Assembly (NCBI GenBank): GCA_963205105.1
Contig: CAUJJW010000201.1
Coordinates: 1 to 38,924, forward strand
Reading direction: 5' to 3'
Length of the DNA stretch: 38,924 nucleotides
Source of the DNA: Verrucomicrobiota bacterium
Lineage (GTDB): Bacteria; Verrucomicrobiota; Verrucomicrobiia; Limisphaerales; CAIMTB01
A model generated the notes under the pieces. It was not told the origin of the DNA and searched no databases. It saw only the letters and a program-made list of their open reading frames with translations. Shown one piece after another: positions 26,324 through 33,829 of this stretch (its first letter is position 1; every line of letters begins with the position of its first letter). The translations under genes and the position numbers were made by a program.

Positions 26324-26485
26324 CGGCTACGCTGCGGAAACCAACTGTCATCGATCTGCATGGCCGCCCGGTTCTGGGCGGGCGACAACGGCGGCACGCT
26401 TCCAGCGGAACTCTCGGATTTCGCGTCGGAACTCGGAGCCCCTGGGATGCTCATCTGCCCCTCCGATCACGAGCGGAATCGTCAA
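26324..26485 (+). pseudogene. Pseudopilin-type C-terminal fragment
   Basis: In frame with the preceding gene but after its TAA stop, the sequence reads CGNQLSSICMAARFWAGDNG and then GTLPAELSDFASELGAPGM, LICPSD. This matches the conserved stretch of verrucomicrobial and planctomycetal type II pseudopilin-like secreted proteins (N-L-x-x-I, A-x-x-WA-x-DN, LP, CPSD). No start and no N-terminal methylation motif are present, so it is a fragment. It ends where the next, oppositely read gene stops. Confidence 0.5.
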
Positions 26486-27003
26486 CGATCATCTGCCCGT
26501 GCCAGTTCCAGCCGCTTCGCTAACCGTAAACAATACGCGAGTGGAAGCGCGCCGAAGACTCCGAACGAGCAATCGATCAGCCGCCAGCCCATGGGGATGC
26601 CGCGCACGCTGCCGCAGATGAGGGCCAGGGGGATGATGCCCGCACAGGCGATCAGACCCGCCCAAATTGCCCAGACGTTTCGCACGGGATTGATGACCGG
26701 ACCAATGAAGAACACCGCGATGGCGAGATGGGCGAACGCGAGCCAGTCGGTGCCGTAAGCCAGCCACGGATAGCGACCGTAGGTGTCACGGAGCCCGTCG
26801 CGGATAATGACGATCCACTGGTCCATCCCGGTCAGTGATGCAAGGTCTGTCGGCGCTTCGACACCACGCCATGAGGCCAACCACTCCATCTCGTGCAGCA
26901 GTGGAAACGCCGTGATCCCACTCGCCACGAGGGCCGCGATGAACAGCAGGAGCACGATCCGGATTTTCTGGAGATCGCGTTTTTGGGAATCGGGAGCACT
27001 CAT
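26482..27003 (-). CDS. Multi-pass membrane protein of unknown function
   Basis: A 173-residue protein with four hydrophobic segments: residues ~15-35, 85-105, 108-128 and 140-160, after a basic N-terminus. I recognise it only as a small conserved-looking membrane protein. Its ATG overlaps the stop of the upstream phosphatase gene in an ATGA junction, so they are translationally coupled. The partnership may mean a shared job, but nothing in the sequence shows which. Confidence 0.7.
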   Translation of the reverse strand: MSAPDSQKRDLQKIRIVLLLFIAALVASGITAFPLLHEMEWLASWRGVEAPTDLASLTGMDQWIVIIRDGLRDTYGRYPWLAYGTDWLAFAHLAIAVFFIGPVINPVRNVWAIWAGLIACAGIIPLALICGSVRGIPMGWRLIDCSFGVFGALPLAYCLRLAKRLELARADDR

Positions 27004-27353
27004 GGTAGCGGAAGGTGGTTGGCCAGCTTGGCGCGCAGTTCATCCATCAGCTCGGGCTGCATGAACTCGAAATCGTCCGGAATGTGGAGGCAGACGGTTC
27101 GCTTGGCCTGCATCGCTTCAGGGAACTTCCGCCGGAGACGATTCAGGTGGGACTTCTCCATGCAGATGACGAGGTCGGCCCATCCAAGGTGGCCCTCGGT
27201 GACGACGATGCGGGCGTCGGGCTGCGTGCCGGCGGACCGCGCCTGAAGCAGGGGCACGCCTTCGAGCATCTTCTCGGCAGTCAGGCTTCGCATGCGGTTC
27301 TGACTGCACACGAAGAGGACTTTGAACGGTTCCGATCCCTCGCGATCCGTCAT
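27000..27353 (-). CDS. Low-molecular-weight protein tyrosine phosphatase-like protein (COG4551 type)
   Basis: A 117-residue protein with the phosphatase P-loop near its start: VLFVCSQNRMRS (Cys16, Arg22, Ser23; a C-x5-R-S motif). ARSAGT follows, as in the family, and an IPDDFEF segment replaces the usual DP acid loop, typical of the short predicted-phosphatase branch. It would remove phosphate from tyrosine or a small phosphoester. The ATG at 27353 was chosen because it puts the P-loop at the usual position; the longer frame adds 44 unrelated residues. It is coupled (ATGA) to the downstream membrane-protein gene. Confidence 0.85.
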   Translation of the reverse strand: MTDREGSEPFKVLFVCSQNRMRSLTAEKMLEGVPLLQARSAGTQPDARIVVTEGHLGWADLVICMEKSHLNRLRRKFPEAMQAKRTVCLHIPDDFEFMQPELMDELRAKLANHLPLP

Positions 27354-27523
27354 GACGTGGTGAAAGTGTAAACGGAATGCGCGGAGACGACAGCACGGCG
27401 ATTTATTCGAGAGCCCGGTAGGTGAGCTGGATGCCGGATACGGCATCTGCAGCCCGAACTTCTTGAACCCTGCCTGTCGAGCCACTCGGCAGGTCGATGC
27501 GGCATTTCCCGGAGGGCGAGGCG

Positions 27524-28207
27524 TCAGGCGACCGTCGGTTCCGCCCAGTGCAGCGATGGATCCAGTGCGGCGAGAGGCGCATACTCGAAGTGAAGGACGC
27601 GTCTACGCGCAGGGTGCAGAGCACGGCTGGACGCGTGGAGGATCAGCGGGCGCATGACCAGTACATCGCCAGCAGCGCATGCACAGACGACCTCCGCCTC
27701 CTCGCGGAATCGCTGGATGTCCGCTGGCGAAAGCCGCCCGTGGCGGTGGCTGCCTGGAACCACACGTAGCGCGCCGTTCTCCGGTGGGGTGTCATCGAGG
27801 TGGACACGCAGGGTGATCATCCGCGCCAACAGGCTTGCGGGGGGCTGGACGTGGACCACGCCATCCTTGATCGACCACGGGCCGTACCCCGGGACTTCGA
27901 GACGCTGAGCGATGGCAATGGTCGTGTCCTGATGCCACGCCACAGGCCAATTCTCGGCCGGGTTTTTGTCGAACAGGATGCTTCGCACCGATTGCATGTC
28001 GCCGGGCACCAGGGAGGTCAATTCCGGCGAAAGCGCCAGCACATTGAAGGCCGGGGACCTGTCTCGAAGACGGCGCACACACGCAGACCCGGCCACTGAT
28101 GCAACGCGGTCGGCTTCAGCTCGTAGCCTAACGATTCCGGCTTGGTCGAGAACCGCCCGTCGGACCGCGAATCCATCCCGGTCCAGATCATGATCATCAA
28201 GTTGCAT
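27524..28207 (-). CDS. Phytanoyl-CoA dioxygenase (PhyH) family protein
   Basis: A 227-residue Fe(II)/2-oxoglutarate oxygenase. The iron ligands are visible: His92 and Asp94 in WHQDTTIA and His191 in LILHAS. An Arg near 202 (RRRVLHFEYA) fits 2-oxoglutarate binding. GYGPWSIKDG and HVQPP are typical of a bacterial PhyH group of unknown substrate. The start at 28207 lies three bases below the end of the upstream toxin frame, so it is probably transcribed with that module. The 170 bases between it and the phosphatase gene hold only a weak, gene-end-like minus-strand frame. Confidence 0.85.
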   Translation of the reverse strand: MQLDDHDLDRDGFAVRRAVLDQAGIVRLRAEADRVASVAGSACVRRLRDRSPAFNVLALSPELTSLVPGDMQSVRSILFDKNPAENWPVAWHQDTTIAIAQRLEVPGYGPWSIKDGVVHVQPPASLLARMITLRVHLDDTPPENGALRVVPGSHRHGRLSPADIQRFREEAEVVCACAAGDVLVMRPLILHASSRALHPARRRVLHFEYAPLAALDPSLHWAEPTVA

Positions 28208-28209
28208 CG

Positions 28210-28626
28210 TCACCAGGCTCCACCACAGCACGCGTGTTGCTGCAGGATTGGGCTGATGGCACTCAAAACGCCGATGCGCTTGGCCGTTACCAGCACGCCC
28301 ACCAGTCCGATGATCGGGATGTCTTCACGTAGTGCAGCGGCACAGCCGGGCGCCTCGTCGATAAGCAATCGATCTGCCTTGAGTTCGAGTGCGAGGCAGA
28401 TGGCCTCCGCTTCGCCAAGGTCGAGCTCCTGCGAAAGCCTCGCCAACTCTGCGATTCCGGCCGGAGCGACGTACCGTACGAAATCAGGGACTCGGTCGTG
28501 TAAACGTAGCATCTCGCGCAAAACCGCTGGTGGAATCAGGACCTCCCCGAACAGGCGAGGCAACATCTACTCCCGACCGATGCTGAGGAGGCTCGAAATG
28601 CACGAGGTATCGCTGACAACGATCAT
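28210..28626 (-). pseudogene. DUF3368 PIN toxin with in-frame amber codon
   Basis: The ATG at 28626 overlaps the antitoxin stop (ATGA) and reads MIVVSDTSCISSLLSIGRE, the normal DUF3368 start with its catalytic Asp. It then hits TAG at 28567-28569. The frame continues at once with ATG and MLPRLFGEVLIPPAVLREM, then LDLGEAEAICLALE and LLIDEAPG, the rest of the toxin fold including its other acidic residues. So one nonsense change splits an otherwise complete toxin. The C-terminal piece alone (118 residues from 28566) lacks the first strand and Asp and should be inactive unless readthrough occurs. Confidence 0.8.
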
Positions 28627-28862
28627 CGCCGGGCGAGTTCGGCGGCGGCTTGAATATCCTGCTCGAGGTTCTCGGCGGTGTAGTTCACCGGGATGCGCCG
28701 ACGCCCGAGCTCCCGCTGGAACTGCGGAATCGATAGGTCGGCGGCCTCCGCGGCGGTTCCCATGGTCACGCGTCCGTTTGAATAACTGCCGATCGCGAGG
28801 TCTAGGAGCGCCTCACTCGGGCTCAACATGGCCTCGATGCGGTGGGGTAGGACCACGTTCAT
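28623..28862 (-). CDS. UPF0175-family antitoxin
   Basis: A 79-residue protein with a helix-turn-helix-like C-terminal part (TMGTAAEAADLSIPQFQREL, then GRRRIPVNYTAENLEQD), the UPF0175 pattern. It is paired with the DUF3368 toxin frame through a four-base overlap. It looks intact, while its toxin carries an early stop, so this is an antitoxin surviving without a working partner. No Shine-Dalgarno is obvious ahead of the ATG at 28862. Confidence 0.8.
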   Translation of the reverse strand: MNVVLPHRIEAMLSPSEALLDLAIGSYSNGRVTMGTAAEAADLSIPQFQRELGRRRIPVNYTAENLEQDIQAAAELARR

Positions 28863-28991
28863 GGGATCTTAATACTCCGGAGTGGAGCTGGGTTCAATCC
28901 CGGCATCGTCGCCGGTCTGGCGCATATTCTGCGATATCCTCCTTGGGTCAGGATCATGTGCGTCACCTTGGCACTGATTCCGAGCCGGAAT

Positions 28992-29110
28992 GGCGGACAC
29001 CAAAACGGACACCAACGAGGAGTGGCAGAGCTTTGTTGAAAAGCCCGCCAGACTGGGGCTAGATGGATCACATTTAGCGGCTTAATCGGCCGATTCCGAC
29101 TCTCACCTCA
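28992..29110. repeat. Attachment-like repeat, copy C
   Basis: Starts GCGGACACCAAAACGGACACC and matches the left half of copy B through AGAGCTTTGTTGAAAAGCCC and TTTAGCGGCTTAA to the CGATTCCGAC core at 29091. The core then degrades (TCTCACCTC instead of CCTCGCCTCC). A plus-strand frame through the left part ends in an ADTKTDTNEEW-containing peptide, as in copy B. Copies B and C are about 4.4 kb apart. Confidence 0.65.
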
Positions 29111-29179
29111 AAAGCTTCCTGCATGGGGCTTCAGGAGATCGCGATCCTAGCGCTGGCCTCGGCAGTCCGGGTGCCGGCG

Positions 29180-29348
29180 TTGACCGCAGGTCCGCCGGCT
29201 TGAATACCGTGACTTCCGGAATGTCATCGAACTGCCGGTCTGAGGAGGCCAGTAGAAAGATGCTGCACCGCAGGCCCGCCGCCAGGTGGAGCGAATCGTT
29301 CGTGAGCAGACCCTAGGCTTCCTGGAGGGGCAGGGCCCGGTGGAAATC
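29180..29348 (-). pseudogene. vapC remnant (C-terminal PIN fragment)
   Basis: Translated on the minus strand it reads DFHRALPLQEA, a TAG stop, then GLLTNDSLHLAAGLRC and SDRQFDDIPEVTVFKP. This aligns residue by residue with residues 111-165 of the intact VapC at 23.7-24.2 kb. It is truncated at its N-terminus, where it joins the asparagine synthetase remnant at base 29348, and interrupted by the amber codon. It sits beside repeat copy C, just as the intact vapC sits beside copy A. Confidence 0.8.
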
Positions 29349-30165
29349 ACAATCTGAACCGTTCCTGCAACACACAGGCGCTCAGCACCGTCATCAACAC
29401 CTGGTCCCACACCACCCGGTCGCCGTCCGACATCGTGGGCAGCGCGTCCAGCAGTGCGACGGTACTCTTCGGATCGTAGAACGGCAGCGAGCGCAGAGTC
29501 TGCCCGCGCAAGGTGTCCTGCATCATTTCATGGAACCGCTCGCCCGGCAGCGTCGTCACCGGCGGCGCGAGGAACGGATGTTTCTACCGGCGATGCACGG
29601 TGTCCGTGATCTCCGAACGCGTCGCCTCGCGGACATGTGCTTCTCGGACGTGCCACGAATCTTCAGCAACACCGGCACCTGGCGCAGGCACTCGATGACG
29701 TGATGATCGAGAAACGGGACGCGCCCCTCGATGGAATGCGCCATCTCCATGCGGTCGCCGAGCATGGAGAGAACGTGGTTGGGCAGAATGCTCTTGCTCC
29801 AGAGATACAGCGCCTGGTTCAACGGATCACGGCCGGCGAGTTGCCCGGCCACGTCGAACTGGCTGAGAAACATGCGCGCCCCGTCGTGATCGGGAAACTC
29901 CGCCTTGAATGCGCCGGACAACAACGACCGCCGTCTCACCGCAGTGCCGGCGAAGGTTTGGAACCACGTCGGGACGAAACCCAGGGTGCGTTTCACACAA
30001 TCGAGCGGCATCGCGTCGCCCGCCGGCAGGAGCAGGCCATGTGATACGGGATTGCTGCTTTCGTCGTAAGCGGCCTGGTCAAAGGCCAGCGTGAAGGCAT
30101 GGATCGGTTCGCGTGCGTGGCGGGCGTACTGCCGCCAGCGCTAGGCTGTCCGACGTGAGTCTTGC
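29347..30165 (-). pseudogene. Asparagine synthetase (AsnB-type) C-terminal remnant
   Basis: Minus-strand pieces read HAREPIHAFTLAFDQAAYDES, SILPNHVLSMLGDRMEMAHS, IEGRVPFLDHHVIE and KIRGTSEKH. These are C-terminal synthetase-domain hallmarks, the last being the final ATP-site region. After KH the frame shifts (near 29635), reads VREATRSEITDTVHRR, meets a TAG at 29584-29586, and resumes as KHPFLAPPVTTLPGERFHEM. The N-terminal glutaminase domain and part of the synthetase core are missing. The 3' end is fused to the vapC remnant. It cannot make an active enzyme. Confidence 0.85.
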
Positions 30166-30357
30166 AGGCGCAATCCGGGCATGAGGTGGTTTCGTTCGTG
30201 CCCAAAGCCCCCAAGGCTGGCCGTCCCTGTCTGCCCGGCAAAATGGCCGTCAAAACAAATGCGAGTTCCGGTGGGCACACACGGATTTGCCCCCGGAACT
30301 CGCCGCCACCGCACACGCGGGGGACAGAAATCACTGAAAAGCTATGAGATCTCCGGA
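30166..30357. other. Spacer between pseudo-asnB and BspA-like gene
   Basis: About 190 bases with no supported gene. The main feature is the terminator-like hairpin. A minus-strand frame with a CPDCACKTH pattern runs through part of it but has no start or family. Confidence 0.4.
30262..30304 (-). terminator. Terminator-like hairpin after the BspA-like gene
   Basis: GCGAGTTCCGG (30262-30272) pairs perfectly with CCGGAACTCGC (30294-30304), extended by GGGCA/TGCCC with one bulge, and has a short loop. Read on the minus strand the stem is followed by ATTTGTTTT. It lies ~55-95 bases downstream of the BspA-like stop, a good place for an intrinsic terminator. Confidence 0.65.
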
Positions 30358-32877
30358 CTAGGGTGCGCGCAGGCGGTAGAAGCGGGCGGGCTGAGACGTC
30401 CCCTGTGGGTCACTGAAGGGGATCGAATCCTCGGTGAGGGTGAGCGTTTGCATGGGGGACCAGACCGGGGCGGCCAAGTCGGCGGCGGCCTCGACCACGA
30501 CGGTCTGGCCCGGAGCCCATGACACATCGAATCCAAATGGATTCCCTTGCACACCGAAACGGGCGGCGACGTTGCGTATCTGGGGCAGCCACAGCGCGGT
30601 GGGGCGACCGCCAAACGTTTTACCCCAGCCGGTGCTCCCCGGCAGGTGATAGACGGTCGTCCGCCCAACGGGGTCAAAGATCGGAACCCCCCCCTCAAGA
30701 AGACTGGGGCCGTGCCCCTGGAAGTAGAGTCCTGTGAGGCCCGTGCAGCCTGCGAACGCACCGCCCCAGATGGAGGTGACGCTTTTGGGTATCGTGACGC
30801 TGGTCAGGCCCGCGCAGCCAGCGAACACCTCGAATCCGATGGAGATGACGCTGCTGGAGATCGTGACGTTGGTCAGGCCTGTGCAGCGAGAGAACGCCTG
30901 CCCTCCGATGCCGATGACGCTGTCGGGTATCGTGACGCTGGTCAGGCCCGTGCAGCCATCGAACACACCTTGTTCGATGCTGTTGACGCTGTTGGGGATG
31001 GTGACGCTCGTCAGACCCGTGCAGCCAGAAAACGCAGCGTATGCGATGCTGGTGACGCCGTTGGGGATGGTGTAGCCGCCAGCCTTGGCCCCGGGGTATC
31101 GGAGGAGAACGGACAGGCCCTTGCTTAATAGGACACCCTCCAGACCGACATACCTGGAGTTGAGAGGATCCACTGCGATGCTGGTCAGGCTGGTGCAGCC
31201 AAAGAACGCGTCGTATCGGATGGTGGTGACGCTGTCGCCAATCGTGACGCTGGTCAGGCCGGTGCAGCCAGTGAACGCAGCGTATCCGATGTTGGTGACG
31301 CTGTTGGGGATGGTGTAGGTGCCAGCCTTGGCCCCGGGGTATCGGACGAGAACGGACAGGTCCCTGTTGAACAAGACGCCCTCCAGACCGACATACGTGG
31401 AGTTGAGAGGATCCACCTCGATACGGGTCAGGCTCGTGCAGCCTGAGAACGCCTCGTCTTGGATGATGGTGACGCTGTTGCCAATCGTGACGCTGGTCAG
31501 GCCCGTGCAGCCAGTGAACGCACTGCTTTGGACCTTCGTGACGCTGTTGGGGATGGTGAAGCTGCCAGCCTTGGCCCCGGGGTATTGGAGGAGAACGGAC
31601 AGGCCCTTGTCGAACAAGACACCCTCCAGACTGACATACCTGGAATTGAGAGGATCCACCGCGATGCCAAATAGGCCCGTGCAGCCATAGAACGCATGCT
31701 CCTCGATGCTGGTGACGCTGTCGGGGATGGTGATGCTGGTCAGGCCCGTGCAGCCAGAGAACGCCGAGACTCTGATGGTGGTGACGCTGTCGGGGATCGT
31801 GACGCTGGTCAGGCCCGTGCAGCCCGCGAACGCCTCGAATCCGATGGAGGTGACGCTGTTGGGGATGGTAACGCTGGTGACGCCCGTGCAGCCCTGGAAC
31901 ACCGCGGATTCGATGCTGGTGACGCTGTTGCCGATCGTGACGCTCGTCAGGCCCGTGCAGCCAGAGAACGCACTGCCTCTGATGCTGGTGACGCTGTTGG
32001 GGATGGTGACACTGGTCACGCCCGTGCAACCCTGGAACGCCGCGAATTCGATGCTGGTGACGCTGTTGCCGATCGTGACGCTGGTCAGGCCCGCGCAGCC
32101 AGAGAACGCGGCGTATCCGATGGAGGTGACGCTGTTGGGGATGGTGACGCTGGTCAGGCCCATGCAGCCAGAGAACGCACCGGCTCCGATGCTGGTGACG
32201 CTGTTGGGGATCGTGTAGTTGCCAGCTTTGCCCCTGGGGCAATGAAGGAGAACGGTCAAGCCCTGGTTGAATAAGACACCCTCCAGACTGCCAAGCTTGG
32301 AATTGAGAGGATCCACATCGATGCGGGTCAGGCCCGTGCAGTCAGAGAACGCGGCGTTTCCGATGTAGTCGACGCTACTGGGGATCGCGATGCTGGTCAG
32401 GCCCACGCAGCCGTTGAACGCCTCTTGTCCGATGTAGGTGACGCTGTTGGAGATCGTGACGTTCGTCAGGCCCGTGCAGCCAGAGAACGCCCGCTCTCCG
32501 ATGCCGATGACACTGTTGGGAATGGTGAAGCTGGTCAGGCCCGTGCAGCCAGAGAACGCGGCGTGTTCGATGAAGGTGACGCTGTTGGGGATCGTGATGC
32601 TGATCACGCTCTTGCGGCCATTGAACGCTTCGATCCCGATAGAGGTCACGGGCAAGCCGCCAAGAAGTTCAGGGATCGCCACCGCACCGCCACTTCCCCG
32701 ATAACCTGTGACCGCTGCTCCAACTCCTGCACGTTGATAGAAGAAGTCACCCTCCTCCGCGCCAAACGCGCTCGAAGATAAAACCAGGAGCATCACCAGA
32801 AGCACGCCCACGGGATGTGCCAGCCAAGGAGGCAAGCCACAGAGACCAAGAGAGGAGAAGATCCGGGCCGATCTCAT
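30358..32877 (-). CDS. Secreted BspA-type leucine-rich-repeat protein
   Basis: About 839 residues. A signal peptide (GVLLVMLLVLSSSAFGA) is followed by ~22 tandem BspA-type repeats of 23 residues with consensus AFxGCTGLTSVTIPNSVTSI, and then the C-terminal verrucomicrobial module (FGFDVSWAPGQTVVVEA, ending FYRLRAP). Four repeats are followed by a different ~45-residue insert (DPLNSxYVGLEGVLF, YPGAKAG). Such proteins bind surfaces or other proteins outside the cell. The 69-base DNA period produces long shadow frames on the other strand. The start at 32877 is chosen for the signal peptide and lacks a clear Shine-Dalgarno; ATG 32979 is the alternative. A gene for an ECF sigma factor precedes it by ~250 bases. 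Confidence 0.85.
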   Translation of the reverse strand: MRSARIFSSLGLCGLPPWLAHPVGVLLVMLLVLSSSAFGAEEGDFFYQRAGVGAAVTGYRGSGGAVAIPELLGGLPVTSIGIEAFNGRKSVISITIPNSVTFIEHAAFSGCTGLTSFTIPNSVIGIGERAFSGCTGLTNVTISNSVTYIGQEAFNGCVGLTSIAIPSSVDYIGNAAFSDCTGLTRIDVDPLNSKLGSLEGVLFNQGLTVLLHCPRGKAGNYTIPNSVTSIGAGAFSGCMGLTSVTIPNSVTSIGYAAFSGCAGLTSVTIGNSVTSIEFAAFQGCTGVTSVTIPNSVTSIRGSAFSGCTGLTSVTIGNSVTSIESAVFQGCTGVTSVTIPNSVTSIGFEAFAGCTGLTSVTIPDSVTTIRVSAFSGCTGLTSITIPDSVTSIEEHAFYGCTGLFGIAVDPLNSRYVSLEGVLFDKGLSVLLQYPGAKAGSFTIPNSVTKVQSSAFTGCTGLTSVTIGNSVTIIQDEAFSGCTSLTRIEVDPLNSTYVGLEGVLFNRDLSVLVRYPGAKAGTYTIPNSVTNIGYAAFTGCTGLTSVTIGDSVTTIRYDAFFGCTSLTSIAVDPLNSRYVGLEGVLLSKGLSVLLRYPGAKAGGYTIPNGVTSIAYAAFSGCTGLTSVTIPNSVNSIEQGVFDGCTGLTSVTIPDSVIGIGGQAFSRCTGLTNVTISSSVISIGFEVFAGCAGLTSVTIPKSVTSIWGGAFAGCTGLTGLYFQGHGPSLLEGGVPIFDPVGRTTVYHLPGSTGWGKTFGGRPTALWLPQIRNVAARFGVQGNPFGFDVSWAPGQTVVVEAAADLAAPVWSPMQTLTLTEDSIPFSDPQGTSQPARFYRLRAP

Positions 32878-33127
32878 GGGTCCGATAGCCGGGCACTGGA
32901 TCGGAGGAGCGCCGTGCCCGGGTTCGTAATCCCTGTCTTGGCCGCAGTGGAGACAATTGGATCTGAAACGGGTTCGCATGAGGTTGGAGCGAGTCGCTTC
33001 CCTAAGATCATGCGCCGTTTCACCCGTAGTACGACAATTAATTTTCCCTACCGCCGGGGAGAAATAGTTGTCGTTGACCAGTTTCACCTCCAGAAGGCCC
33101 AGGAGACTTGAAACAAGTCTTGGAGGC

Positions 33128-33676
33128 TCAGTTCCGGCGCATTTCCACCTTCAGCCAGGCGCGGGCGTACGGCCACCAGCGCTTGGCCGTGGTCAGGGAA
33201 ACTCCCAAGGCGCTGGCCGCTTCTTCCACGGACAAGCCCACGAAATAGAGCAGTTTGACGAACTCGGCTTTCTCCGGTTCCAAAGCAGCGAAGCGATCCA
33301 ACCCGTCGTGCATGGCGAGAAGGTCCTCGGCGTCGTCGGTTGGCGCTGCGATTTCCAATTCGTCGATGTCGACCCGCTCTTGCCCACCTCCGTGCCGCTG
33401 GCGAAGCCGTCGTCGGGCGCGCTCCACCAAAATGCTGCGCATGGCTTCCGCCGCGGCCCCGAAAAAATGCGCGCGGTTTTCCCAGGTTGGTTGCTCGTCG
33501 CCGCCCAAGCGCAGCCAGGCTTCGTGGACCAGGGCGGTGGGTTGGAGGGTCAGGCCCGCGTTCTCCAGCGCCATCTTCGCCGCCGCCATGCGCCGCAGTT
33601 CCTCATAAACCAGCGTCAACAACTGCGCGGCGGCCTCGGGCTGGCCCTCGTGGATGGCGTCGAGGATGCGCGTCAC
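33128..33676 (-). CDS. ECF sigma factor (TIGR02999-like)
   Basis: A 182-residue RNA polymerase sigma factor of the extracytoplasmic-function group common in Planctomycetes and Verrucomicrobia. Region 2 is visible as TALVHEAWLRLGG and RAHFFGAAAEAMRSILVERA; region 4 as LLYFVGLSVEEAASALGVSL, then TTAKRWWPYARAWLK, a helix-turn-helix. The GTG start has AGGA five to six bases ahead. No anti-sigma gene is adjacent. It lies just upstream of the BspA-like gene in the same direction, which may be a target, though that is only suggested by position. Confidence 0.9.
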   Translation of the reverse strand: MTRILDAIHEGQPEAAAQLLTLVYEELRRMAAAKMALENAGLTLQPTALVHEAWLRLGGDEQPTWENRAHFFGAAAEAMRSILVERARRRLRQRHGGGQERVDIDELEIAAPTDDAEDLLAMHDGLDRFAALEPEKAEFVKLLYFVGLSVEEAASALGVSLTTAKRWWPYARAWLKVEMRRN

Positions 33677-33777
33677 TTCGTTCCTGATCCGCTGGGGGGC
33701 ATGGCGGATTCATGGGGACCCGGGTGCGGGCTATCCACGAGAATACTCGGGAGATGGGGAAACAGCCCGACTTGTTG

Positions 33778-33798
33778 GCCTTCACCCAGCGTGAAGGC
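33778..33798 (-). terminator. Hairpin after the MerA-like gene
   Basis: GCCTTCAC (33778-33785) and GTGAAGGC (33791-33798) form a perfect 8-bp stem with a 5-base loop, 32 bases downstream of the flavoprotein stop. There is no clear T-run on the minus strand, so it is a possible rather than certain terminator of the six-gene operon. Confidence 0.4.
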
Positions 33799-33829
33799 TG
33801 CTCCCGTGTCAGGGCCCAACTCGAGTCAC

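Noticed and set aside
27403..27530. Minus-strand peptide ending in IDLPSGSTGRVQEV and TYRALE, like the end of an ASPIC/UnbV module
   Set aside because: Too short and without upstream domain; kept only as a possible gene-end scrap.
28880..28915. TGGGTTCAATCCCGGC considered as a tRNA T-arm
   Set aside because: The loop and stem lengths do not fit and no anticodon arm or acceptor stem surrounds it.
30547..32274. Long open frames on the plus strand with repeated VTLxxIVTLVRPVQPEN-like peptides
   Set aside because: They are antisense shadows of the 69-base BspA repeats; the minus strand carries the signal peptide and conserved consensus.
30700..32700. Regular 69-base repeat pattern considered as a CRISPR array
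   Set aside because: There are no unique spacers of constant length between short identical repeats; the whole period codes one protein repeat.
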